DNA from: Holophagales bacterium
GTDB taxonomy: Bacteria > Acidobacteriota > Thermoanaerobaculia > Multivoradales > Multivoraceae
Assembly (NCBI GenBank): GCA_009836625.1
Contig: VXVC01000005.1
Span: forward strand, 149,345 to 213,344
DNA length: 64,000 nt
Reading direction: 5' to 3'
A program made the translations under genes and the position numbers. A model generated the notes under the pieces. That model made no database searches. It was not told the origin of the DNA and saw nothing but the letters and a program-made list of their open reading frames with translations. Below are positions 8,632 through 15,522 of this stretch, piece after piece (positions within the stretch are counted from its first letter, which is position 1; every line of letters begins with the position of its first letter).

Positions 8632-9732
8632 TTACTGGCCGCCGCTGGCCGCGCTGCGCGTCTCGTCCTCGAGCAGTCGGGCGCCCCTGAGGATGTTGCC
8701 CATGGCGTAGTTCCCCTCGTGGCAGGCGTACTCGTAGACTCTGGCCGGCGTACCGGGCCACAGGTACTCGCCGCTCCAGGGCGCGCTCCATACGGTCGGG
8801 TCCTCGACCGTGAACGCGTAGAGCAAATCGTCGGCGTTGGCCCGGGTGAAGCGCTCGGTCACCTTGAGGTTCCGGGAGGCGAGGAAGAGCGCCGGGCGGT
8901 CGATGAAGTTCGTCGTCTCGACCACGAGGGTGTCGCCTTCCCACCAGCCGATCGAGTCGCCGAGCCAGCGGCGCTCGTCCTCCGGGATGTGCTTGCCGCC
9001 GATACGGACGATGCGCGCGTCGTGGACCATCTCGACCAGGATCATCAGGTGGTCCTCGGTCTGCACGATCCGCTTGGCGTTGTTGTAGAGCACGGGCAGC
9101 ATCGGCGGTCCGCCGGTGGAGCCGAAGCCGATCAGGCAGCGTTCGGGCACGCCCAGAGTCTCCGGGCCGTCGTACGGACCGGGGCCTTCGACCTCGAGCC
9201 ACCAGGCGGTGCCGTCGTTGCCGCGCCGGCGACCGCGCCGCTCGGACATCCGCTGCATCGTCTCGGCGGTCAGTTGCGGCATCCGGCCGTTCGGCGGGTC
9301 GACGATGATCGAGGTCCGGAACCTGCCGTCGATCGAGAACACCTCACTGCCGCGGTCGGTCCAGAAGTTGTTGTAGCCGCCGACGTTGCCGGCGCCGCTC
9401 GTCTCCCGGAACTCGTCGCCCAGGCCGATCGGCGGCGCGCCGCCGGGCGGGGGCGGTTCGTCGATCTGGCGGACGGCGGCCCGGGCCGCTACGCGCTGGC
9501 GCTCCCGTTCGACGATCTCTTGCGCCTGCTCGGGCGTCAGGTACAGGTTGTCGCCGAACTCCCGCGGACGCTGCAACGGCGTCAGCGTGGCGATCTCGTA
9601 GTCGCCCGTGAAGTCGGGACGGCCCGAGGCCGTGCGCGGGATCGCGTCGTCGTCGGCGCCAAGTGCGGCGGGCGCCGCGAGCAAGACGATGGCGGCGGCC
9701 GTGGCGGCAGCGAGGGAGACTCTGCTCTGCAT
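8632..9732 (-). CDS. Secreted protein of the SIGxWEGDTLVV family (long member, leader-RNA controlled)
   Basis: 366 residues from ATG 9732, chosen because GAGGAGA sits about 8 nt upstream; the ATG at 9747 lacks such a site. The signal peptide ends near residue 25 (APAALGAD). Conserved segments are IPRTASGRPDFTGDYE, DPPNGRMPQLT, LGDSIGWWEGDTLVVETTNF and YEYACHEGNYAMGNILRGAR. It is clearly paralogous to 43352-44425, with the same block order. Upstream lies a roughly 150-nt leader with several predicted helices and its own promoter, duplicated ahead of the ABC permease gene. The function is unknown. Confidence 0.8.
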   Translation of the reverse strand: MQSRVSLAAATAAAIVLLAAPAALGADDDAIPRTASGRPDFTGDYEIATLTPLQRPREFGDNLYLTPEQAQEIVERERQRVAARAAVRQIDEPPPPGGAPPIGLGDEFRETSGAGNVGGYNNFWTDRGSEVFSIDGRFRTSIIVDPPNGRMPQLTAETMQRMSERRGRRRGNDGTAWWLEVEGPGPYDGPETLGVPERCLIGFGSTGGPPMLPVLYNNAKRIVQTEDHLMILVEMVHDARIVRIGGKHIPEDERRWLGDSIGWWEGDTLVVETTNFIDRPALFLASRNLKVTERFTRANADDLLYAFTVEDPTVWSAPWSGEYLWPGTPARVYEYACHEGNYAMGNILRGARLLEDETRSAASGGQ

Positions 9733-9760
9733 GGTGGCTCTCCTCATCGAGAGGGTTGGC

Positions 9761-9911
9761 GCCGGGCCTTGTTGGTCGCCATGCACAGTGGGCACGAAAC
9801 GCCCTGCCTATTCGCCGAGCGCCGGGAGCGACCCGGCGCCTGGTGTCGACTGTTGTATTCGGCAGGAGACCCGGCTCGCAGGCCCACGGCGCGACGACAA
9901 CCAACGACGAG
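9761..9911 (-). ncRNA. Candidate structured leader RNA, copy A
   Basis: The minus-strand 5' leader of the 9732 gene is recognisably homologous to 13951-14105. A 17-nt block (9871-9887) is identical in both. Predicted pairings, in plus coordinates, are: hairpin 9819-9826/9832-9839 (8 bp, loop of five nt, AGCGA on the plus strand); 9803-9808/9861-9866; 9771-9776/9900-9905; and 9764-9768/9881-9885, which crosses the previous helix. Stem sequences differ between the copies but pairing is kept. The role is inferred to be cis-regulatory; the ligand, if any, is unknown. Confidence 0.55.
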
Positions 9912-9940
9912 AAGCTACCGTGCGGTCGAATGTCCGTCAA
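9912..9940 (-). promoter_or_regulatory. Predicted promoter for leader A
   Basis: Read on the minus strand: TTGACG at 9940-9935, a 17-nt spacer, then TAGCTT at 9917-9912. The same two boxes, with an 18-nt spacer, precede leader copy B. The -35 fits a sigma70-type promoter well; the -10 is weak, and conservation between copies is the main support. Confidence 0.5.
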
Positions 9941-9949
9941 ACGACGCGG

Positions 9950-10648
9950 TCAGGGGAGGGAGGCCGTCGCCGCCGCGACCATCAGGCCCGCCAGACCGAT
10001 CTCCAGGACCTTTCCTGCCGCCCAGTTGATCGCGGCGATGGCGAACCCCGCCGGCCTGGACAGCCGGAACACCGCAGCGGCGCCCAGACCGAGGAGGAGA
10101 AAGGACCAGACGAAGACGAAGGAGCTGATCATTAGGTCGAGGATGGCGGCTGGCGCCACGTCGGCCACGAGCCCGATCACGTCGAGCCCGGATCCACGTT
10201 CCCTGTCGAGGACGTTGCGCCGCAGATCGAGAATGCCTTCGACCTGCGTAGTTCTCAACAGCGAGCGGACGACCAGCCCCATGGCGCTGATCAGGCCGAC
10301 GTGCAGTGCCAGCGACAGGCACTGTTCAAACCGCGCCCGCCCCTTCATGGCCGCCGCCAGGAGCCGGAGCACGACTGCCTCGAACACCAGCGCGAGCGGG
10401 ATGGCCGCGAAGAAGAACGAGACCATCCCGTAGGGAATCTCGAAGGAGTCACCGATGCTGCCCATGGCAGCGCCGAACCACCATGCAGTCAGCAGACCGG
10501 CCACGAGCATCAGGGAGATGCCCAACGCCAGGCCCGCGACCCACGGGTGGTGCTCGCGGATGACGACGAAGCTCTTCCGCGGAGCGGTGAAGATCCAGAT
10601 CAGGGCCTTGAACCAGAGGTGACGGCTCGCCTCTGGTTGCTCGCCCAT
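9950..10648 (-). CDS. YIP1-family integral membrane protein (copy 2)
   Basis: 232 residues with about five hydrophobic segments (about 35-57, 72-98, 108-128, 145-175, 185-225). The N-terminus WFKALIWIFTAPRKSF and the following HHPWVAGLALG closely parallel the next gene (WLKALIGIFTSPRQSF; HNPWLAPLLLL), so the two are paralogues. The fold and length resemble bacterial YIP1-domain proteins, whose role is poorly known. Last gene of the minus-strand run containing the ABC transporter. An immunity or accessory role for the peptide system is inference from position only. Confidence 0.7.
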   Translation of the reverse strand: MGEQPEASRHLWFKALIWIFTAPRKSFVVIREHHPWVAGLALGISLMLVAGLLTAWWFGAAMGSIGDSFEIPYGMVSFFFAAIPLALVFEAVVLRLLAAAMKGRARFEQCLSLALHVGLISAMGLVVRSLLRTTQVEGILDLRRNVLDRERGSGLDVIGLVADVAPAAILDLMISSFVFVWSFLLLGLGAAAVFRLSRPAGFAIAAINWAAGKVLEIGLAGLMVAAATASLP

Positions 10649-10692
10649 GGCGGGACTGTATCGACTCGGGATCGACCTCCGGGCCGGCCGCG

Positions 10693-11472
10693 TCAGGTCG
10701 GCACGAGGCGGGCCGCCAGGCCGGTTGTCGCGGCCGTGAGGGCCGTCGCCGCTGCCCAGTAGATCGTGGCCAGTAGCCAGGCCTTGCGCTGCGGGACCTC
10801 GAACACGAGTGCGGCGCCCAGGGCGAGCAACGCGAGAAACCAGATCGTGAACGGGTTGAGGCTCGCGTAGACGACGTTGAGCGTCGCGTTGTCACCGGCA
10901 ACGAGGAGGTCGAGTCCCATCGGCGCCTGGAGGTCCAGTTGCGATCGGATCGTGTCGGTACCGCGGACGTGGAGGAGAAGGAAGTTGGTCCAGCTCTTGA
11001 GGTGGGTGATCATGGCCAGGTGGACCATCAGGGAGAGGGACTGGCTGAATCGGAGCCGTCCCTGGAGCGCGATCGCCAGCAGCCACACGAAGAGGGTCTG
11101 AACGGCGAGTCCGAGGGCCAGGTTCAGGGGTCCGGTGGCCATCGCCACCCAGCGCGCTGCCGCGGCTGTCTGCTCGAACTGCGCCATCATGGCCTCGACC
11201 TGCTCCGGGTTTCCCGGCAGCCGTTCGGTCAGTTGGTTCCGCATCGCCTGGAGGCCCAGAGGCGCCGAGGCCAACGCCAGGGCGGCGCTTCCGGCTACGA
11301 GCAGAAGCAGCGGCGCGAGCCACGGGTTGTGGCGCCGGATGACCTCGAAGCTCTGCCGCGGCGACGTGAAGATCCCGATGAGCGCCTTGAGCCAGGCGTT
11401 CCGGCCCTGTGAGTGGTCGCCGGTGGTTTCGATGTTGCGTCCGTCGTGGATGCTGCCTGCGTGCTCGGTCAT
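10693..11472 (-). CDS. YIP1-family integral membrane protein (copy 1)
   Basis: 259 residues from ATG 11472; CAGGAG lies about 7 nt upstream and the ATG overlaps the stop of the ATPase gene by 4 nt (ATGA), so the two are translationally coupled. A polar N-terminus (about 1-30) precedes WLKALIGIFTSPRQSF and then five hydrophobic segments. It is paralogous to 9950-10648. Tight coupling to an ABC ATPase suggests the two YIP1 proteins work with the transporter at the inner membrane. The alternative is that they are independent membrane-homeostasis proteins. Confidence 0.72.
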   Translation of the reverse strand: MTEHAGSIHDGRNIETTGDHSQGRNAWLKALIGIFTSPRQSFEVIRRHNPWLAPLLLLVAGSAALALASAPLGLQAMRNQLTERLPGNPEQVEAMMAQFEQTAAAARWVAMATGPLNLALGLAVQTLFVWLLAIALQGRLRFSQSLSLMVHLAMITHLKSWTNFLLLHVRGTDTIRSQLDLQAPMGLDLLVAGDNATLNVVYASLNPFTIWFLALLALGAALVFEVPQRKAWLLATIYWAAATALTAATTGLAARLVPT

Positions 11473-12254
11473 GTCGCGCTCCTGTTGCTGATCCAGGAGA
11501 GGCGGGAGAACCGCTCGCGCCTGGAGATACTGAGAATGAGGTTTTCGAGCCGCCCGGCGCCGTCTTCTCCCTCGGCGGCGGGCAGTTCGCGGAACTCCTC
11601 CCGGGAACACGACAGGAGGACCTTGCCGTCCCTGATGACGGCGATGTGGGTGGACACCCGCTCGACATAGTCGAGCATGTGGGAAGTGAGGAAGATGGCT
11701 GCTCCCTGCTCGGCCATCTGCTGCAGGATCGACATGACGGTGCGGGCGCTCAAGGCGTCCATCCCCTCGAACGGCTCGTCGAGGAACAGGACCCGCGGTG
11801 CGTGAAGCGTTGCTGCCGCGAGGCGGATCTTCTTCCTCATGCCGTGCGAGTAGGTCGTGATCGGTCGCCTGGCGGCGTCTTCGAGATCGAAGACCGAGAG
11901 TGCTTCGTCGGTCCGCTGCCCGGCGTCCTCACGGCTCAGGCCGTAGATGCGGGCATACGACAGGAGCAACTCCTCGCCGGTCAGGCTCTCGAACATCACG
12001 CTGTGGTCGGGGACGATGCCGAGTTGTTGCTTGAGTTCCGTGTCGTTGACGTCGATCGGCCTGCCCAGCACGTGGACCGTGCCGCTCGTGGGATTGAGCA
12101 CCCCGGTCAGCATGGACCAGGTCGTTGTCTTTCCGGCGCCGTTGGGGCCGACGAAGCCCAGGATCTGTCCCTCCCGGACGTCCAGGTCGACGCCGTCGAC
12201 GACGACGTTGCCTCCGTACGACCGGGTCAGGTTCTCTGCCTTGATTACTTCCAT
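11469..12254 (-). CDS. ABC transporter ATP-binding protein
   Basis: 261 residues, a single nucleotide-binding domain: Walker A GPNGAGKTT at 36-44, a relaxed signature SHGMRKK at 135-141 in place of LSGGQ, Walker B VLFLDE at 155-160 and an H-loop His at 192 (LTSHML). This layout is typical of ABC-2 type exporters of the BcrA/drug-resistance class, which include bacteriocin immunity systems. The partner permease ends at 12306, just upstream, and the YIP1 gene overlaps the stop. There is no peptidase domain, so leader cleavage, if it happens, needs the separate C39 protein. Confidence 0.9.
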   Translation of the reverse strand: MEVIKAENLTRSYGGNVVVDGVDLDVREGQILGFVGPNGAGKTTTWSMLTGVLNPTSGTVHVLGRPIDVNDTELKQQLGIVPDHSVMFESLTGEELLLSYARIYGLSREDAGQRTDEALSVFDLEDAARRPITTYSHGMRKKIRLAAATLHAPRVLFLDEPFEGMDALSARTVMSILQQMAEQGAAIFLTSHMLDYVERVSTHIAVIRDGKVLLSCSREEFRELPAAEGEDGAGRLENLILSISRRERFSRLSWISNRSAT

Positions 12255-12305
12255 CCGTGAGTTCTTCCTTGTGGTTGCAGGGGCGGGAGAGGTAGGGGCA
12301 GGGGT

Positions 12306-13892
12306 CTAGTGGGACGGGTCCTTGAGCAGGAGTTCGCGGCCGCGGGTTGCCAGCATCCGTCTCTGCCTTCGTCGAGACGCGTACGCGGCCGCGGCAGCGA
12401 GGAGGAGGACTGCCGCTGCGATGAGCCCGGCCGTCAGCGGCGTCACGAGTTGGCGTTCAAGGAGCACCCAGAACAGGAAGGAGAGGGCGCCCGGCAGGCC
12501 GACGAGGTGTACGGCGACCAGTGTGGCGCCGAGCCTGGCGCCGTCGGGGTCGTGCAGGAACCCTTCGTTGCGTTGGGGCCAGCGGAGCTGAATCAGGCCG
12601 TACGTTGCGGCGGCCATGAGGAAACCCGCGAGCATCAGGCAGACGGCGATGAAGAAGAACGGCCAGCCGAACCACTCAAGCGGCGTCAGTCCCAGGATGA
12701 ACGCGATGACGAAGAGGATGACGACGTTCATCGCACGGCCGGGTGCGCCGAAGATCCCCCGGACCGGGAACGGCAGCGTGAGCGACTCCCGCCATGCGTG
12801 GCAGGTCGGGGGCTGCTTTCCGATGCGGAGGTCGTTCAGAAAGATCCCGAGGAGCGCCGCCGGCCCCACCGCGAAGCCGCCCGCGGTGGGCACGAGGACG
12901 AGGGAAGTACCCAAGGCCACCGCGAGGACCAGACGTGCTGGCCTGAGACGCAGGAGGCACTCGATCTCGACCAACGTCAGGACGCCCGTCGGAGTGAGAC
13001 GCTTCGCCCTGCGAAGCAGCCAGGCCACCGGCAGGCTCCCGGAAGCCGCGCGCCGGTCGCCGCCAGGACGCTCCAGATAGCTGCGCAGCAGCAGCCGATT
13101 CTCCAGTACGACCAGGGCGCCGAGAATGGCGAACAGGCTGGCGAGTCTCGCCAGATTCGATGCCGAGGGACCCGGTTGGTGGGCGATGCCGGCGACAAGG
13201 CCGGGCGGCGTGTAGCCGAGGCCGCCGAGAACCGCGGATTCCTCGATTGCCCGGGTGATTCCTTCGGAAGCGAGCTCCCCGCCGAGAGCGAGGGCGCCGA
13301 CCATGAACGCCCCCTGGCACGCGGCGATGATCGCCACGATGGCCAAGGCGCCGAGCTTGCCTTCGATCGAGCGGTTGACGAGAAGCGACAGGATCGCCGC
13401 GGTGCGGCCGAAGATCCAGACTAGGCTCAGTATGGCGAGCAGGGTAATCGGCGCGCCGTTGACGCCTCCCGATCTTGCGACGGCGAGGTAGACGCCGGCG
13501 GGACCGAGAACGGGGAGCCAGTAGCCGATCGTGCTGAGAGCGAAACGGAGTACGTACAAGTCCCGGAAGCCGACGGGGAGCCGCAACAGGTCCTCCAGGT
13601 CGAGCAGCCAGGTCACGGGCGCTCGAAGCAGCACCTGGGCGAGCAACGCGATCGCCGTCACGGAGCAGGCGATCAGGCTCAGGAGGTTTCTTCGCAGGGC
13701 ATCGCTCTCGATGGCAAAGATCGCCGGAAGCAGCCCCAGGGTCACGACAGTCGCGAACACGAGGAACAGGACGGCAATAAAGGTCGCCACCGCCAGCGGC
13801 TGCTTGCTCCGCCGGAGCGCATCCGGCAGGGCCAGCCGCGCGAGGGTCAGCAGGAGATCGGCCCGGCTACCCGGGTGCGTGAACTTCGCCAT
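12306..13892 (-). CDS. ABC-2 type permease subunit
   Basis: 528 residues from ATG 13892 (a GTG at 13943 in the same frame is possible). About a dozen hydrophobic segments are spread over the chain, with two basic cytoplasmic-like loops around LRRAKRLTPTG and the C-terminal SRRRQRRMLATRGREL. No family motif beyond an ABC-2 permease character is visible; the ATPase gene 52 nt downstream supports the call. It is the first gene after structured leader copy B and its promoter. It may export or extrude peptides made by the genes just upstream (14.2-16.9 kb); this is inference. Confidence 0.75.
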   Translation of the reverse strand: MAKFTHPGSRADLLLTLARLALPDALRRSKQPLAVATFIAVLFLVFATVVTLGLLPAIFAIESDALRRNLLSLIACSVTAIALLAQVLLRAPVTWLLDLEDLLRLPVGFRDLYVLRFALSTIGYWLPVLGPAGVYLAVARSGGVNGAPITLLAILSLVWIFGRTAAILSLLVNRSIEGKLGALAIVAIIAACQGAFMVGALALGGELASEGITRAIEESAVLGGLGYTPPGLVAGIAHQPGPSASNLARLASLFAILGALVVLENRLLLRSYLERPGGDRRAASGSLPVAWLLRRAKRLTPTGVLTLVEIECLLRLRPARLVLAVALGTSLVLVPTAGGFAVGPAALLGIFLNDLRIGKQPPTCHAWRESLTLPFPVRGIFGAPGRAMNVVILFVIAFILGLTPLEWFGWPFFFIAVCLMLAGFLMAAATYGLIQLRWPQRNEGFLHDPDGARLGATLVAVHLVGLPGALSFLFWVLLERQLVTPLTAGLIAAAVLLLAAAAAYASRRRQRRMLATRGRELLLKDPSH

Positions 13893-13950
13893 CGAGTCCA
13901 GGGGTGTCGCTCTAGCCGGCTCTGGGAAAGGGTGGGCCGGCACCTGGACT

Positions 13951-14105
13951 GGTGGCGGGCCGAATTGGCCGCTCTGCGCAAGGGAAACGAGACCCCCCGC
14001 CGACTTGCCTGACGCAGGGAGCGACCCTGAGCCCAGGGGCGACGGCTAGGTCTGGCAGGGGGTCCGGCTCGCAGGCCCACTGCGCCTCTGACGACCAACG
14101 AGTGG
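13951..14105 (-). ncRNA. Candidate structured leader RNA, copy B
   Basis: Homologous to 9761-9911 and located in the 5' leader of the ABC permease gene. Helices in plus coordinates: hairpin 14015-14019/14025-14029 with the same AGCGA loop; 13991-14001/14054-14064 (11 bp with one G-U); 13965-13970/14093-14098 (one G-U); 13957-13961/14074-14078, crossing the previous one. The identical 17-nt block is 14064-14080. Compared with copy A, several base pairs change on both sides, which supports real RNA structure. No match to a riboswitch class that I know by eye. Confidence 0.55.
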
Positions 14106-14135
14106 ACGCTAGCGCGCCGGGATAGCGCCCGTCAA
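14106..14135 (-). promoter_or_regulatory. Predicted promoter for leader B
   Basis: Minus-strand TTGACG at 14135-14130, an 18-nt spacer and TAGCGT at 14111-14106, matching the arrangement at 9940-9912. It would start a transcript for the permease, ATPase and YIP1 genes separate from the peptide genes upstream. Confidence 0.45.
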
Positions 14136-14158
14136 ACATCTCTGCGGGGAGGAGAGAC

Positions 14159-14227
14159 GATGGCAACGAAGAGGACGCGGGAGGTCGACCTGACCGGGGC
14201 CGCTCGCGGGGGATCTCCGTTGCCATC
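14159..14227. terminator. 10-bp inverted repeat after the peptide genes
   Basis: GATGGCAACG (14159-14168) and CGTTGCCATC (14218-14227) are perfect inverted repeats with a 49-nt loop, placed between the last peptide gene (stop 14269) and the predicted promoter at 14135. It could end or stabilise the peptide transcript. There is no T-run, so a conventional intrinsic terminator is doubtful. The rest of 13893-14268 holds the leader and promoter; I see no gene there. Confidence 0.3.
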
Positions 14228-14268
14228 GAACTCTCTCTACGCCGATCTACCGTGAGTGAGGGCGGGGC

Positions 14269-14556
14269 CTACTTGCAGAAGACCAACGCAACAGGTGCGT
14301 ACGCTCCGATAATGGCGGCCCCGACACCGCCGGTGGCGGCGCCGGTTCCCATGGCAACGAAGCTGAAGGCGAGCACCGCGCCGACGCAGCTCCAGTTCGT
14401 TCCGCCGGTTGCCGTCGCGAGCAACGCTTCCCCGGTCTGCTCGGCCTCGACGGGGATGCTGGCCGTCGGGACGGCGGGTCCACTGGCGCCCGTGGCCGGG
14501 GCCAGAGCGAACAGAAACGTGAGAAGGAGGGTTGCGGCTACTGCTTTCTTGGACAT
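14269..14556 (-). CDS. Secreted double-glycine-leader peptide precursor P1
   Basis: 95 residues. AAAGGAAA stands upstream of ATG 14556. Residues 1-24 are a signal peptide (LLLTFLFALAPATGA). A polar leader follows, ending LLATATGG at 45-52, the pattern cut by C39 peptidases. The predicted core (53-95, 43 residues) is glycine/alanine-rich and hydrophobic, with Cys57 and Cys94 near its two ends, so a disulfide could close it into a loop. Size and composition resemble class II or circular bacteriocins, but I recognise no family. Last of four such genes downstream of the C39 peptidase gene. Confidence 0.68.
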   Translation of the reverse strand: MSKKAVAATLLLTFLFALAPATGASGPAVPTASIPVEAEQTGEALLATATGGTNWSCVGAVLAFSFVAMGTGAATGGVGAAIIGAYAPVALVFCK

Positions 14557-14625
14557 GTCGTTTCCTTTCAGTGATTCAGAGTGTCTTCGGTGTGGGGGTC
14601 TGATTGGCTTCTGGCAGGGCCGGAC

Positions 14626-14946
14626 TCAGAAGAACATGGCGCAGGCCATGCCGGCGCCTGCCAGCGCCAGACCAGGGCCTGCACCGACGCCGGTCAACGC
14701 GAGAGCGAAGCCAGCGCCAGTGGCGGCTCCGCACAGGAAGTCGGAAGTGGGGCCTGTTCCTGCTGTTCGCTCCAGAACCTGGTCGGTCAAGGAATGCGCG
14801 CGGAGATCAGTGGCAGGTTCGTGAACTGACACTGACAGGCGCAGGTCAGATTCCACGGGCAAGTCAGGCGGGGGATCAGGCGCGTGACCGGCTGCCGAGA
14901 ACAGCAACGCGGTACACGCAAGGATGGGCAGAAGAGGCTTTGTCAT
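14626..14946 (-). CDS. Secreted peptide precursor P2
   Basis: 106 residues from ATG 14946, preceded by AAGGAG. Residues 1-22 look like a signal peptide. A long polar leader (23-65) ends SLTDQVLERTAGTG, a looser version of the double-glycine site. The predicted core (66-106) is dominated by Gly, Ala and Leu, with Cys72 and Cys102 near its ends, the same two-cysteine plan as P1. A Cys at 11 inside the signal peptide resembles a lipobox but sits too early. Lies between P1 and P3 with short gaps; co-transcription is likely. Confidence 0.62.
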   Translation of the reverse strand: MTKPLLPILACTALLFSAAGHAPDPPPDLPVESDLRLSVSVHEPATDLRAHSLTDQVLERTAGTGPTSDFLCGAATGAGFALALTGVGAGPGLALAGAGMACAMFF

Positions 14947-14979
14947 GAGTAGAACTCCTTCTTTGTCGGAGCGAGTGGC

Positions 14980-15153
14980 TCAGAGCGGGATGTAGCAGTG
15001 AAGGGCGATGAGGGCGCCCAGGCCGGGAAACGCGCTGTCGACCATGGTCGCCAGCGCCCAGCAGTTGAAGTCGACGACCCAGTCGACTCCGCCGGTGACA
15101 GTCGCGAGGCCTGCCTCGGGCAGGTCCGCGATCAGAGTTGACGTGACGTTCAT
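14980..15153 (-). CDS. Double-glycine-leader peptide precursor P3 (57 aa)
   Basis: A 57-residue frame from ATG 15153 with AAAGGAAAG just upstream. The N-terminal 22 residues form a compact leader ending GLATVTGG (15-22), a classic double-glycine leader with hydrophobic residues in the usual spacing. The core (23-57) begins VDWVVDFNCW and has exactly two cysteines, Cys31 and Cys53. Unlike P1, P2 and P4 it has no separate signal peptide, so it would need an exporter or an unusual route to reach a periplasmic peptidase. A longer frame covering the same DNA in another register (14876-15238) is arginine-rich and judged spurious. Confidence 0.62.
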   Translation of the reverse strand: MNVTSTLIADLPEAGLATVTGGVDWVVDFNCWALATMVDSAFPGLGALIALHCYIPL

Positions 15154-15189
15154 TTCGCTTTCCTTTGAGCGTTGCGATTGGCAGGGGCG

Positions 15190-15507
15190 CTAGAAGGGCA
15201 GGGGGATGGGAATGCACTGGTCGGTGGGGCCGGGCCACGGGCTCGGGAACGGCAGTGGAAGCGGGTAGGGGCGGCCCGGTCCGGGAAATGGCGAGTCGTC
15301 GCAGGGCACGGGGAAGTACTGGGCCGTCCGTGTCGGCGCCTGCGGCCGGAGGGCGTAGCCGTCAGGTGCGGCAACTGCCTCGAGGTCCCAGGCGGCCACC
15401 AACGTGGCGTCGCTCGAGTCCGGCGCCTCACCGGCGGTCGGAAGAGCCAGCGCCGCGCCGGTGAGGAACAGGAAGAGGACGGAAAGAAAGGCAATGCGTA
15501 GTTTCAT
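15190..15507 (-). CDS. Secreted proline-rich peptide precursor P4
   Basis: 105 residues from ATG 15507, with GAAGGAG upstream. The signal peptide covers about 1-21 (FLSVLFLFLTGAALA). A leader with WDLEAVAAPDG (40-50) resembles a double-glycine leader with DG in place of GG. The core (51-105) is very different from P1-P3: rich in Pro, Phe and Leu (PYPLPLPFPSPWPGP), with Cys69 and Cys98. The two-cysteine plan is kept although the sequence is unrelated. It begins 16 nt after the C39 peptidase stop, the closest peptide gene to the peptidase. Confidence 0.62.
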   Translation of the reverse strand: MKLRIAFLSVLFLFLTGAALALPTAGEAPDSSDATLVAAWDLEAVAAPDGYALRPQAPTRTAQYFPVPCDDSPFPGPGRPYPLPLPFPSPWPGPTDQCIPIPLPF

Positions 15508-15522
15508 CGAGGGATATCTCCT

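Noticed and set aside
14914..14916. Cys11 of P2 as a lipobox cysteine
   Set aside because: Ten residues before it are too few for a lipoprotein signal sequence; it is treated as part of the signal peptide.
14876..15238. 120-codon frame over P3 and part of P2 and P4
   Set aside because: It is arginine-rich, has no ribosome-binding site, and conflicts with the better supported 57-residue P3.
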